Assembly (NCBI RefSeq): GCF_038396765.1
Contig: NZ_CP150096.1
Coordinates: 6,453,701-6,517,700, forward strand
Origin: Chitinophaga caseinilytica
Lineage (GTDB): Bacteria; Bacteroidota; Bacteroidia; Chitinophagales; Chitinophagaceae
Length of the DNA: 64,000 bases
Reading direction: 5' to 3'
Position numbers and translations under genes: made by a program. The notes under the pieces were generated by a model. The model was not told the DNA's origin. It did not search any database and worked only from the letters and a program-made list of their open reading frames with translations. Positions 43,185-52,277 of this stretch are shown here, in pieces; the first letter of the stretch is position 1, and every line of letters begins with the position of its first letter.

Positions 43185-43262
43185 CGTTGTGACAGCAGTT
43201 TTGCCAGTCCATAGAATTTTCATAGCCTGTTCCATTGGAATGGGCTTTTCAAGTGTATAAAC

Positions 43263-44432
43263 ATGTCGACCAAGAGAGATTATTACGAAATATTAGGGGT
43301 TGCCAAAACCGCTTCCCAGGATGAGATCAAGAAATCGTACCGCAAGGTGGCGATGCAGTTCCATCCCGACCGGAACCCCGGCAATAAGGAAGCGGAAGAA
43401 AAATTCAAAGAGGCGGCGGAAGCATATGAAGTGCTCAGCGACCCCGACAAGCGCGCCCAATACGACCGCTTCGGCCATGCCGGCATGGGCAACCGCGGCG
43501 GCTTCGGCGGCAGCGGCCATATGAACATGGACGATATCTTCTCCAACTTCGGGGATATTTTCGGGGAAGACATCTTCGGCAGCTTTTTCGGCGGCGGCGG
43601 TCAACGTGGCGGCGGCGGTGGCGGACGCAGGCAGCGGGGCACCCGCGGCAGCAACCTCCGCGTGAAGATCAAACTGAACTTCGAAGAAATCGCCAAAGGC
43701 ACCAATAAAAAGATCAAAGTCAAAAAACACGTCACCTGCAACACCTGCAACGGCCTCGGCGCGAAAGACAAAAACGCCTTCCAGTCGTGCACCACCTGCC
43801 ATGGTTCCGGACAGGTACGTAAAGTGACCCAGACTTTCCTCGGCCAGATGCAGACCGTGACCACCTGCCCTACCTGTAACGGGGAAGGACAGATCATCAC
43901 CAACAAATGCACCAGCTGTAAAGGCGAAGGCCGGCAATACGGCGAAGAAACCGTTTCGATCGACATTCCCGCCGGCGTCATGGAAGGCATGCAGCTGTCT
44001 ATGAGCGGAAAAGGCAATGCCGGCGAACGCGGCGGCGCACCGGGCGACCTGCTTATTCTCGTGGAAGAAGAACCGCACCCGGAACTGCAGCGCGACGGCC
44101 TCAACGTCGCCTTCGACCTGCACATCTCCTTCCCCGACGCGGCTTTCGGCGTTCAGCTCGAAGTGCCGACCATCGACGGGAAGGCCAAGATCAAGGTTCC
44201 GCCGGGCACGCAGAGCGGTAAAATCTTCCGGCTCAAAGGCAAAGGGTTCCCTTCCGTCAACAGCTACGAAAAAGGCGATCAGCTCATCCAGGTGAATGTC
44301 TGGACACCGCAGACGCTGACAGCCGACGAAAAAGCCATGCTCGAAAAGATGCAGGAATCCGGCAACTTCAAGCCCAATCCCGAAAAATCCGAAAAAGGGT
44401 TCTTCGAGAAAGTGAAAGACATCTTCAGCTGA
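43263..44432 (+). CDS. dnaJ: chaperone DnaJ
   Basis: 389 residues with the full type I layout: J domain with HPD (34-36, FHPDRNPG), a long Gly/Phe-rich stretch (about 75-125, unusually rich in Gly-Gly repeats), four zinc-finger motifs ([32 protein letters not shown]), and the C-terminal substrate domains ([37 protein letters not shown]). It delivers clients to DnaK and stimulates its ATPase. It ends at a very strong terminator, closing the grpE-dnaJ unit. Confidence 0.97.
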   Translation: MSTKRDYYEILGVAKTASQDEIKKSYRKVAMQFHPDRNPGNKEAEEKFKEAAEAYEVLSDPDKRAQYDRFGHAGMGNRGGFGGSGHMNMDDIFSNFGDIFGEDIFGSFFGGGGQRGGGGGGRRQRGTRGSNLRVKIKLNFEEIAKGTNKKIKVKKHVTCNTCNGLGAKDKNAFQSCTTCHGSGQVRKVTQTFLGQMQTVTTCPTCNGEGQIITNKCTSCKGEGRQYGEETVSIDIPAGVMEGMQLSMSGKGNAGERGGAPGDLLILVEEEPHPELQRDGLNVAFDLHISFPDAAFGVQLEVPTIDGKAKIKVPPGTQSGKIFRLKGKGFPSVNSYEKGDQLIQVNVWTPQTLTADEKAMLEKMQESGNFKPNPEKSEKGFFEKVKDIFS

Positions 44433-44451
44433 TTTTTCAGTAAACGATATG

Positions 44452-44491
44452 GCAACAGCCGGAACGGACCTCGTTCCGGCTGTTGCTTTTT
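44452..44491 (+). terminator. strong terminator of the grpE-dnaJ operon
   Basis: A perfect 15-bp stem (44452-44466 with 44472-44486), a 5-nt loop and five T. It is the longest terminator stem in the window. Confidence 0.92.
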
Positions 44492-44542
44492 AAGCCGTTC
44501 GTTGGCGCATCCGGGAGGAAAATCGCATATTTGCACACGATT

Positions 44543-45487
44543 ATGTCCGATAAGTACCAGATGTTCGAAAACCGGCTGGCCAAGGTATACAAGCACCTGG
44601 CCAAGACCGCCCGGCGGCAGGGGATCACCTGTTTCCGCCTTTACGACCGCGACCTGCCGGAATTCCCGCTCATCATCGAGCTGTATGAAGACAAGGTGTC
44701 TGTGGCCGAATACATCAGCTCGCATGGGATGGACGACGACGCGTACGACGCGTGGCTCGAACAGAGCGTGGTTGCTGTCGGGAAAGTGCTGGAAGTGCCG
44801 CGGGAAGACATTTTCCTCCGTACCCGCCAGCGCAAATCCGACCGGCAGAGCCAATACGAGAAAATCAGCATTGAAAAAGCGGAGATCAACGTAAAGGAAG
44901 ACGGGCTGACGTTCAAAGTCAATCTTTCCGACTACCTCGATACCGGCCTCTTCCTCGACCATCGCATCACGCGGCATATGGTGCGGGAGGAATCGGCGGG
45001 CAAGCACGTCCTCAACCTGTTCTGCTACACCGGTTCGTTTTCCGTGTACGCCGCTGCCGGGGGCGCCGCTTCCGTTACATCGGCCGACCTGTCCAAAACC
45101 TATCTCAAATGGGCGGAAGACAATATGGAGCTCAACGGCATTTATGATCCTTCCAGACATCATTACGTGCATGCAGACGTGTTGCAATATCTCGACGAAC
45201 TGAAGATCAATACGTTCGACCTGGTAGTGATGGACCCGCCCACGTTCTCGAACAGCAAGCGGATGAAGGATTTCCTCGACATCCAGCGCGACCACGTTTC
45301 GCTGATCAATAAAGTGCTCATGGCGATGAAGAAAGACGGCGTGCTGTATTTCAGCAACAACCTGCGCCGTTTCGAGCTGGACGAGCCCGCCATAGCAGCC
45401 AGTTCCATCAAGAATATCACGGCGCAAACCATTCCTTTCGATTTCCAGGGGAAGCTGCAACGGCATTGCTTCCGCATCACCAAATAA
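44543..45487 (+). CDS. RlmK-like class I SAM rRNA methyltransferase
   Basis: 314 residues from the ATG at 44543. It matches the C-terminal half (RlmK part) of E. coli RlmKL, which makes m7G2069 in 23S rRNA: the front segment FENRLAKVYKHLAKTARRQGITCFRLYDRDLPEF is diagnostic in its core (NRLxK, RLYDxDLPE). The catalytic domain has NLSDYLDTGLFLDHR, LNLFCYTGSFSVYAAAGGA, DLSKTYLKWAEDN and VVMDPPTFSNSKRM. The N-terminal RlmL half is absent, so this is a free-standing enzyme. It follows dnaJ beyond the terminator, and the symporter gene starts 6 nt after its stop. Confidence 0.85.
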   Translation: MSDKYQMFENRLAKVYKHLAKTARRQGITCFRLYDRDLPEFPLIIELYEDKVSVAEYISSHGMDDDAYDAWLEQSVVAVGKVLEVPREDIFLRTRQRKSDRQSQYEKISIEKAEINVKEDGLTFKVNLSDYLDTGLFLDHRITRHMVREESAGKHVLNLFCYTGSFSVYAAAGGAASVTSADLSKTYLKWAEDNMELNGIYDPSRHHYVHADVLQYLDELKINTFDLVVMDPPTFSNSKRMKDFLDIQRDHVSLINKVLMAMKKDGVLYFSNNLRRFELDEPAIAASSIKNITAQTIPFDFQGKLQRHCFRITK

Positions 45488-45493
45488 CAGCAT

Positions 45494-46885
45494 ATGCTCA
45501 CGGGCTTCGTTCTGATCTACCTGCTCATCACTATCCTGATCGGCCGCTGGGCGGCGCGGCGGGTGAAAAGCGCCGGCGACTTCATCGTGGCGGGCCGGAG
45601 CCTTCCGCTGGGCATCAGTACCTGCGTGATCTTCGCCACCTGGTTCGGCTCGGAAACGATGCTGGGCGCCACGAGCGAGTTTGCGCAGCATGGTTTGCTC
45701 GGGGTGATAGAAGACCCGTTCGGTGCGTCGTTGTGTTTATTGTTGGTGGGGTTGTTTTATGCGAGGAAACTGTACCGCGTCAATGTGCTGACGTTTTGCG
45801 ATTACTTCCGGGTGCGTTTCGGGAAGAAGGCGGAGATCGTGTCGGCCCTGCTGATGATCCCCTCCTACTTCGGCTGGATCGCGGCGCAGATCGTGGCCAT
45901 GGGGATCGTGATCAATACCGTGATGGGCGTTTCGCAGGAAACGGCCATGGTGGCCAGCGGGCTCATTGTTATGTGCTACACGTACATGGGCGGGATGTGG
46001 TCGGTTTCCGTCACGGATTTCATTCAAACCATCATGATCATCATCGGCATTCTCGTTATCACATTTTTGGTGGTGAATGAGGCGGGAGGCATCACGGCGG
46101 TGGTGGAACGCGCGCCTGCGGGCACTTTCCGCTTCTTCCCCGACCGCGACTGGCATAGCTGGCTGCACTACATGGCCGCGTGGTTCACGATCGGCCTGGG
46201 CTCCATTCCGCAGCAGGACGTATTTCAACGGTTGATGAGCTCCAAAAGCGAGCGTGTGGCGCAATACAGTTCGTACCTCGGTGCACTGATGTACCTGGTG
46301 ATCGGTTCGCTGCCGCTGCTGATCGTGCTTTGCGCGAAACAGCTGTATCCCGGTCTTGGCGCAGCCGACCCTTCCACGATTTTGCCTGACATGGTGATGC
46401 AGCATGGCAATCTTTTCATACAGATCCTCTTCTTCGGCGCGCTGCTGTCTGCCATCATGAGCACCACCAGCGGCGCCATCCTCGCTCCTGCCACGGTGCT
46501 GGGCGAAAACCTCGTCAAACCGTTTTTCAAAGACATCAGCGATAAAAAGTTCCTGCTCATCATCCGGTTTTCGGTGGTGGTGGTTTCGCTCATTTCTATT
46601 GGAATGGCCTTCGCCAGCCAGGACATTTACGAGCTGGTGGCTTCGTCATCCGTGCTGAGCCTCGTTTCGCTGTTCGTGCCGCTTACGGCGGGGCTGTATT
46701 GGAAACGCGCCAACCAGGCCGGCGCCAATTTGTCGATTTTGCTCGGTACGGCCGGTTATATTTATTCGGAATGGATGGAAACCGCTACCCCGCCGCTTTT
46801 CGTGGGGTTATTGTGGAGCATCGGCGGGATGCTGGCGGGCTCGTTGTTCTGGAAATCCGCGCCGGAAGAGGTGACCGCCGCGTAA
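45494..46885 (+). CDS. sodium:solute symporter family protein
   Basis: 463 residues, about 12-13 membrane helices, SSS family (LeuT fold). N-terminal part: LIYLLITILIGRWAARRVK, DFIVAGRSLPLGIS, and the Na-site helix with FATWFGSETMLGATSEFA. Later: YTYMGGMWSVSVTDFIQTI, the family motif in helix 5-6, and FGALLSAIMSTTSGAILAPAT in helix 8, which carries conserved Ser/Thr for Na. It imports a small solute with sodium; which one is unclear. The gene starts 6 nt after the RlmK-like gene and ends 4 nt from the convergent VWA gene. Confidence 0.9.
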   Translation: MLTGFVLIYLLITILIGRWAARRVKSAGDFIVAGRSLPLGISTCVIFATWFGSETMLGATSEFAQHGLLGVIEDPFGASLCLLLVGLFYARKLYRVNVLTFCDYFRVRFGKKAEIVSALLMIPSYFGWIAAQIVAMGIVINTVMGVSQETAMVASGLIVMCYTYMGGMWSVSVTDFIQTIMIIIGILVITFLVVNEAGGITAVVERAPAGTFRFFPDRDWHSWLHYMAAWFTIGLGSIPQQDVFQRLMSSKSERVAQYSSYLGALMYLVIGSLPLLIVLCAKQLYPGLGAADPSTILPDMVMQHGNLFIQILFFGALLSAIMSTTSGAILAPATVLGENLVKPFFKDISDKKFLLIIRFSVVVVSLISIGMAFASQDIYELVASSSVLSLVSLFVPLTAGLYWKRANQAGANLSILLGTAGYIYSEWMETATPPLFVGLLWSIGGMLAGSLFWKSAPEEVTAA

Positions 46886-46889
46886 TCGG

Positions 46890-48653
46890 CTACTTCAGCC
46901 ACGGCGTATGTTTCTTCAGTTGTTTGATGAGTTTGAGGAATTCTCCGCGGTAACCGCCGGGATCGGGGCCCAGCGAGCGTTTCGCGATGCGTGTCACCAT
47001 TTCTGCATTCCCGTTGCCGGCGTATTGCGATTTGCGGAGCAACATGCCGAAAAGCGCCACGGAAGCCGCGAACCGGCAGTCGTCGGGCGCTTCGTCGAAA
47101 CTGGAGACGGAGGAATTGATCGTCTTTTCCAGCTGATATTGCCGCTCTTCCCCATCCGGCCGCCAGGTGAGCGAAACCGTTGCCAATGGCCCGTCTGATT
47201 CGGGGTTCGCGGGCTCTATCTCGTACATCGCCACCACGCAATGCCCCGACCCCACGATGCCGCCGGCCACCTTCAGGCTATCGCCGTTCTCTTCTTTCAG
47301 GATTTTATTTTCGTACCCCAACAGGCGGTAAGCCTTCACCCGCCGCGCGTCAAACGTAACCTGGGCGTGAACTTCACGGGCCACGGTGAACAGTGTGGAG
47401 CCGAATTCCCGGGCAAAAACCTTGTTCGCTTCCTCCAGGTCGTCGATATACGCAAAATTTCCGTTGCCTTTACTGGCGAGGGTTTCCAGCTTCGAATCCT
47501 TGTAATCCTTCATCCCGAAACCGAGGCAGGTCAGCAGTACGCCGCTTTCCTTCTGTTGTTCGATAAGGTCTTCCATATCCTGGTCGCTCGTTTGCCCGAC
47601 GTTGAAATCCCCGTCTGTGGCCATGATGACGCGGTTGTTGCCGCCGGGGATGAAGTTTTCGCCGGCGATGTGGTACGCCATTTTGATGGCCGCTTCTCCT
47701 CCGGTGGCGCCGCCGGCGCTCAGGTAATCGATGGCATGGAGGATCTTTTCCTTCTGGTTGCCCGGCGTACAGGGCAACACGAGGCCGGGCGTGCCCGCAT
47801 ACGCCACGATGGCCACTTTATCCCGCGGCCTAAGATTATTGACCAGCACCCGGAAAGCCGCTTGCAGCAAAGGAAGTTTATTGGGCGTTCCCATGCTGCC
47901 GGAACAATCGATGAGGAACACGAGGTTACTGGAAGGCAGGCTGTCGGTTTCGATCTGCCGGGCCCGCACGGCCACCTGGAGCAGGTTGTGGCGCGGCTCC
48001 CAGGGGCAATCGGTATAATGGCTGTACATGGCGAACAGCGAATCTTTTCGCGGCAGCGGATAACTGTAATGGAAGTAGTTCAGCATTTCCTCGATCCGCA
48101 CCGCATCCACCGGCACGGGCTGTTTCAGCCGCGCGAACCGGCGCATATTGCTGTAGGCGGCCCGGTCTACGTCCAGCGCGAAGTCGGACACGGCTTTTCG
48201 GCGGGTATCCACGAACTTGTTTTCGTATAGCCGGCCATAGGTTTCGTCGTAAAAGCTGGTGATGGTGACGCCGAGGCTTGTATAATTGGGGTTGGAGCTG
48301 GCGGCAAAGCGCGCACGGGCCTTGGCCGTGGCAATCTCGTTGCCGGCATCGGAATTTTTCTTTAGCGGACTGAGCTCAATAAGCATGCGGTCATGCTGAA
48401 GCGGCACGGATTTACTGACGTAACCGGGGTGCTCGAAAACCAGGTGGGTGCTGCCGTTGGGGACTTCTATCCTGAATAATCCGTATTGATTGGTCTGCAC
48501 GGAAGCAGTGTCTGGCCAAACGGTGACCTTTACGCCCGATACCGGATCGTGCCGGATGCTATCCTGCACGGCGCCGGTCACCACTTTTCGCTGTTGCGCC
48601 ACTCCGATCATGCTCCAGCTTGCGCAGAGGAACAACATGAGGAGCTTATACAT
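46890..48653 (-). CDS. exported von Willebrand factor A domain protein (YfbK type)
   Basis: 587 residues. A signal peptide (LLMLFLCASWSMIGVA) is followed by a carboxypeptidase-regulatory-like beta-sandwich (about 25-95), a linker, a VWA-associated N-terminal segment with YSNMRRFARLKQPVPVDAV cut to its core, the VWA domain with MIDAS loop LVFLIDCSGSMG (near residue 250) and ATDGDFNVG, and a C-terminal DUF3520-like domain (AAVSLFGMLLRKS-type: AASVALFGMLLRKS). It probably binds metal-dependent partners at the cell envelope. In many Bacteroidota this type stands alone, as here. There is no MoxR ATPase nearby. Confidence 0.88.
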   Translation of the reverse strand: MYKLLMLFLCASWSMIGVAQQRKVVTGAVQDSIRHDPVSGVKVTVWPDTASVQTNQYGLFRIEVPNGSTHLVFEHPGYVSKSVPLQHDRMLIELSPLKKNSDAGNEIATAKARARFAASSNPNYTSLGVTITSFYDETYGRLYENKFVDTRRKAVSDFALDVDRAAYSNMRRFARLKQPVPVDAVRIEEMLNYFHYSYPLPRKDSLFAMYSHYTDCPWEPRHNLLQVAVRARQIETDSLPSSNLVFLIDCSGSMGTPNKLPLLQAAFRVLVNNLRPRDKVAIVAYAGTPGLVLPCTPGNQKEKILHAIDYLSAGGATGGEAAIKMAYHIAGENFIPGGNNRVIMATDGDFNVGQTSDQDMEDLIEQQKESGVLLTCLGFGMKDYKDSKLETLASKGNGNFAYIDDLEEANKVFAREFGSTLFTVAREVHAQVTFDARRVKAYRLLGYENKILKEENGDSLKVAGGIVGSGHCVVAMYEIEPANPESDGPLATVSLTWRPDGEERQYQLEKTINSSVSSFDEAPDDCRFAASVALFGMLLRKSQYAGNGNAEMVTRIAKRSLGPDPGGYRGEFLKLIKQLKKHTPWLK

Positions 48654-48724
48654 CGAAATAATTTACATACACCGATATATAAATGTAAGCATTTCCTTGT
48701 TTCGACGGCCGCAGCGGCAAAAAA

Positions 48725-49255
48725 TTACTCGGCCAGCTGGTAGATTTCGGGGAGATTCCGGCCCAGGCCATCGTAATCGAGGCCATAGCCGAGGAGGAAT
48801 TTGTTGGGAACGGAGAAGCCGAGATAATCGATCTTGACGGGATGCGTGAGGGCCTCGGGCTTGGTGAGCAGCGACGCCACCATGAGCCTTTCCGGCTGCT
48901 GGTGCTCCAGCTGCGGAAGGAACTGGCTCAGCGTTTTGCCCGTGTCCACGATATCCTCGAGGATCACTACGGTGCGACCGAAAAGGTCTTCGTCGAGCCC
49001 GATGGCGGTGATGACGTTGCCGGTGGATTTGGTGCCTTTGTAAGACGCCAGTTTGATGAAGGAGATTTCCGCTTCGATGTGCAGATATTTGAACATATCG
49101 GCGGCGAACATGAACGATCCGTTGAGGATGGCGATAAAAAGCGGTCTTTTCCCTTCGAGATCGAGGCTGATCTGCTGCGCCATTTCTTTGATCCGCGCCT
49201 GCAGTTTCTCTTCAGTGATATAGGGGACGAACTTCTTATCATGTACCTGGATCAT
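48725..49255 (-). CDS. hpt: hypoxanthine phosphoribosyltransferase
   Basis: 176 residues. It makes IMP or GMP from hypoxanthine or guanine and PRPP in purine salvage. The PRPP motif VVILEDIVDTGKT and the early LNGSFMFAADMF loop are clear, with DYLGFSVPNKFLLGYGLDYD in the base-binding end. Length is normal. It lies 21 nt after the glucosaminidase gene on the same strand, and that follows the O-methyltransferase by 25 nt, so the three probably share an mRNA. Confidence 0.94.
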   Translation of the reverse strand: MIQVHDKKFVPYITEEKLQARIKEMAQQISLDLEGKRPLFIAILNGSFMFAADMFKYLHIEAEISFIKLASYKGTKSTGNVITAIGLDEDLFGRTVVILEDIVDTGKTLSQFLPQLEHQQPERLMVASLLTKPEALTHPVKIDYLGFSVPNKFLLGYGLDYDGLGRNLPEIYQLAE

Positions 49256-49276
49256 CGTATGTATTCGGTTTAGCGG

Positions 49277-50635
49277 TTATTTTTTCACGATCAGCTGCTG
49301 ACCGATCTTGATGGCATTGTCTTGCAGGTTGTTCCATTGCTGCAGTTGCGCCACGGTGCAGCCGTATTGGCGGGAGATGCTGTACAGCGTTTCCTTTTCG
49401 CCGACGGTGTGCGTTTGTTCGCGGGAGGAGGTTTGCGCTCCTGCTTTCTTGAGGTCTTCGATCATGCCGGGGGGCAGGGCCGACGGGGCTTTTTCCGGTG
49501 CGGGCGGTGGCGGGGCCGGCCGGTTTTCCGCAACGGGCGCCTGAGCCGAGGCTTTCTCGATTTCCTTTTTGATATCCTGGATGATCTCGCGGGGCTTCAG
49601 GTCTTCGTGCTCATCCACTTTCGCGACGGAATTGCTGCCGAGGCGCGGTTTGGCGGATGCATAGCCGTCCAGCGCGATGCGTTCTCCTGCCGCGGGCTGC
49701 TCGCCTTCCTGGAGCTTGTTGCGGCGGCGCACCCAACGGAGCTGCACGCCTTCCGCCTGGGCAATGTCGTGGAGGCTTTCTCCGGCAGCCACAATGTGGA
49801 AGTCGTTGGAGCCGCGCTTGCTTTTGCTTTGCAGGAAGATGACCATGTCTTTTTCCAGGGGCACGTCGGCCGCGAGGTCGTTATATTTCAGCAAAGAACT
49901 GAGGCGGATGTTCCGGGCGGAAGCCACCTGGATCAGCGCCGTTCCTTTTTTAACAAAGATGGCTTTGCGATTGTTGATGCGGAACTCGCCGGTTTCGGGA
50001 TACTTCTTCGCGGGCGCGGCGGCCGTCACCACCGGGCGGGAGGCCGTCGAAGGCTGCGCGGGTGTGTAGGAGCCGGGGTCTCCGGCAAAAACGTCGCCGG
50101 TCCTGATCTCGCCCTTGCCCATCGCGATATCCGTGTATTGCTGGAGCTGGTAGGTTTCGATGATCTGGATAAGCTGCTGCGGATAGGTGCGGCTGGTGGC
50201 ATAACCTGCCGTTTTCAAGCCGTAAGCCCAGGCTTTATAATCGTTCGGGTTGAGATCGAACAGGAATTTGTAGCGGGGATTGTTGCGGAGGAACTCCGAA
50301 TGGTCTTTCCAGGATTCCTGCGGCGAACCGTATTTGCGGAAGCATTCGCCGCGGGCGTCGTCGTCGTACGACACGCTGGGGCCGGTCCAGTTATTTTTGC
50401 ATTTGATGCCGAAGTGGTTGTTGCTGTTGAGGCAGAGCCATCCGTTGCCGGATTGCGTTTCCAGGATGCCCTGTGCGAGTTTGATGGCTGCGGGAACGCC
50501 GGACCGGCGCATTTCCTCCATCGCGATCAGCTTGTACGTGTCGATGTACTGTTGGGTGCTGATGGTTTGGGCAAAGCTTTTTATGGCTCCGCCAAGCAGC
50601 AAACAGATGGCCAGGCAGTATGACTTCACTTGCAT
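49277..50635 (-). CDS. exported glucosaminidase-LysM protein
   Basis: 452 residues. A signal peptide (YCLAICLLLGGAIKSFA) precedes a Bax/GH73-like glucosaminidase domain (about 25-170): IKLAQGILETQSGNGWL holds the catalytic Glu, followed by NSNNHFGIKCK and YATSRTYPQQLIQIIE. Two or three LysM modules come after (a degenerate pair near 230-320 with FHIVAAGESLHDIAQAEGV, and a good one at the end, THTVGEKETLYSISRQYG). A Pro/Ala-rich linker lies at 355-395. It cuts peptidoglycan glycans in the periplasm, for growth or cell separation. Confidence 0.92.
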   Translation of the reverse strand: MQVKSYCLAICLLLGGAIKSFAQTISTQQYIDTYKLIAMEEMRRSGVPAAIKLAQGILETQSGNGWLCLNSNNHFGIKCKNNWTGPSVSYDDDARGECFRKYGSPQESWKDHSEFLRNNPRYKFLFDLNPNDYKAWAYGLKTAGYATSRTYPQQLIQIIETYQLQQYTDIAMGKGEIRTGDVFAGDPGSYTPAQPSTASRPVVTAAAPAKKYPETGEFRINNRKAIFVKKGTALIQVASARNIRLSSLLKYNDLAADVPLEKDMVIFLQSKSKRGSNDFHIVAAGESLHDIAQAEGVQLRWVRRRNKLQEGEQPAAGERIALDGYASAKPRLGSNSVAKVDEHEDLKPREIIQDIKKEIEKASAQAPVAENRPAPPPPAPEKAPSALPPGMIEDLKKAGAQTSSREQTHTVGEKETLYSISRQYGCTVAQLQQWNNLQDNAIKIGQQLIVKK

Positions 50636-50660
50636 TATATGTCGAATTTAATGGGTCGAA

Positions 50661-51302
50661 TTATTTTTTGCGGATGAGGAGTACCCCATCGCGCAGGGTG
50701 AGCAGCAGCGTTTCGGCGCGCTCGTCTGCCACAGCCTTTTCCACGAAGCGGACCATGGCTTTGGCGTTGTTGCTTTGTTCGGTTTCCGGCAATACCACTT
50801 CTCCGTGATACAGCACATTGTCGGCCAGCATGAACCCTCCGGGCCGAAGCTTCTCCCACACCATATCGTAATACCCGATATACCCGGCCTTGTCTGCATC
50901 GATGAAAACAAGGTCGAACGTTTCGTTGAGTTGCGGGATGATGCCGGCGGCTTTGCCGATGTGCTGGGTGATTTTCGCGGTAAGACCGGCTTCCGCGATG
51001 TAGCGCGCCGCCATGTCTTCCAGCTCTTCATTTACATCGATGGTATGCAGCATGCCGTCGTCTGTGAGGCCCTGGGCAAGGCATATCGCCGAATACCCCG
51101 TGTAGGTGCCGATCTCCAGGATGCGGCGCGGCCGGAGCATGTGGCTCACCATCGACAAAAAAACACCCTGCACGTGCCCGCTCAACATATGCGGCTGGTC
51201 CACTTTCAGGTAGGTTTCCCTGTGGAGGCGATATAACAGGTCCGCTTCCGGACTGGTATACTTCTCTGCAAACGCCTGAATGTCCCCGGGTATTACCTCC
51301 AT
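50661..51302 (-). CDS. class I SAM O-methyltransferase (Methyltransf_3 family)
   Basis: 213 residues from the ATG at 51302; an upstream in-frame TTG overlaps the promoter and is not likely. Family features: LSGHVQGVFLSMVSHMLRPRRILEIGTYTGYSAICLA with the SAM loop EIGTYTG, the metal-site Asp in FDLVFIDADKAGYIGYYD and ILADNVLY-type ML ADNVLYHGEV, as in catechol and caffeoyl-CoA O-methyltransferases. The substrate is unknown. The gene heads a leftward run with the glucosaminidase and hpt genes. Confidence 0.9.
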   Translation of the reverse strand: MEVIPGDIQAFAEKYTSPEADLLYRLHRETYLKVDQPHMLSGHVQGVFLSMVSHMLRPRRILEIGTYTGYSAICLAQGLTDDGMLHTIDVNEELEDMAARYIAEAGLTAKITQHIGKAAGIIPQLNETFDLVFIDADKAGYIGYYDMVWEKLRPGGFMLADNVLYHGEVVLPETEQSNNAKAMVRFVEKAVADERAETLLLTLRDGVLLIRKK

Positions 51303-51316
51303 GCCTGATTTTTTTG

Positions 51317-51324
51317 CAAACCTA
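51317..51324 (-). promoter_or_regulatory. candidate O-methyltransferase promoter (-7 TAGGTTTG)
   Basis: Minus-strand full match to TAnnTTTG, 14 nt before the ATG. No clear -33 TTTG. Confidence 0.4.
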
Positions 51325-51372
51325 AGCAATTATCAAGTAAATGCGATATATGTGAAGGATTGAAAATAAATC

Positions 51373-51396
51373 GAGCCTGATAGTAATACCAGGCTC
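51373..51396. terminator. weak hairpin between the LOG and O-methyltransferase genes
   Basis: GAGCCTG (51373-51379) pairs with CAGGCTC (51390-51396). On the minus strand it is followed by GATTTATTTT, so it could end the LOG transcript 150 nt after the stop. The rest of the 240-nt AT-rich gap shows nothing I can name. Confidence 0.4.
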
Positions 51397-51543
51397 TTTA
51401 CCCCATGTTAACCATTAAAGACACAACTATTGACCATATACTAATGCGTTTAATGGTCCATTTAGGCTGTGACTTTATAAATATATATGCAATTCCAACA
51501 TCATTCATGAATATATTTCATGTGTATATAACATAAAATTAAT

Positions 51544-52242
51544 CTAAAAATTGGGGCGCAGTTTGTTGGATGCGTAGAACTCGCGGAAGTAGTCCACCAC
51601 CTCGTCTGCCGTGTCGAACACCTTCAGCAGGTTGAGGTCTTCGGGGTGGATATTGCTTTCTTTTTTCATCATTACCGTGTCGATCCAGTCGAGCAGGCCG
51701 CCCCAATATTCGCTTCCCACGAGCACGAGCGGCGTTTCGGTCATTTTTTTCGTTTGGATGAGGGTGGCCACTTCGAAGAATTCGTCCATGGTGCCGAAGC
51801 CGCCGGGCATCATGACGAAGCCCTGGGAATATTTCGTGAACATGACTTTGCGCACGAAGAAGTAATCGAAGTTGAGGCTTTTATCGCGGTCGAGGAAAGG
51901 GTTGGCGTATTGTTCGTGCGGCAGCTCGATGTTGAGGCCCACGCTCGTTCCGTTTGCCAGTTGCGCGCCTTTGTTGGCCGCTTCCATGATCCCGGGGCCA
52001 CCGCCGGAAATGATGCCGAACCCGTCTTCCGCCAATCTCCGCGCGATCTCGCAGGCCAGTTCGTAGTAAGGGTTTCCGGAACGCGTTCTCGCCGAGCCGA
52101 AGATGGAAATACAGGGGCCTATTTTGGCGAGGGCTTCGAACCCTTCCACGAATTCAGCCATAATTTTGAATATCTGCCAGCTGGAATGCGCTTTCGTTTC
52201 CGTCCAATCGCGCATCTTCAAATTCTTTAACGTATCATTCAT
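51544..52242 (-). CDS. LOG family protein (nucleoside 5'-monophosphate phosphoribohydrolase type)
   Basis: 232 residues. The two LOG motifs are present: GGGPGIMEAANKGA and PGGFGTMDEFFE. Members split N6-modified AMP (plant cytokinin activation) or other nucleotides such as AMP or pyrimidine 5'-nucleotides in bacteria. This is the longer TIGR00730-like bacterial form. The natural role here is not known; the amn gene in the window shows that the cell also has a dedicated AMP nucleosidase. It starts 35 nt after the symporter stop on the same strand. Confidence 0.9.
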   Translation of the reverse strand: MNDTLKNLKMRDWTETKAHSSWQIFKIMAEFVEGFEALAKIGPCISIFGSARTRSGNPYYELACEIARRLAEDGFGIISGGGPGIMEAANKGAQLANGTSVGLNIELPHEQYANPFLDRDKSLNFDYFFVRKVMFTKYSQGFVMMPGGFGTMDEFFEVATLIQTKKMTETPLVLVGSEYWGGLLDWIDTVMMKKESNIHPEDLNLLKVFDTADEVVDYFREFYASNKLRPNF

Positions 52243-52277
52243 CTGCTATTCATTTTGTTATTGTAATCTACACTTTT

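Noticed and set aside
43185..43262. Small palindrome (TTCCATTGGAA) between grpE and dnaJ as a CIRCE element or terminator.
   Set aside because: It does not match the CIRCE sequence, has no T tract and is short; likely chance or a minor mRNA fold.
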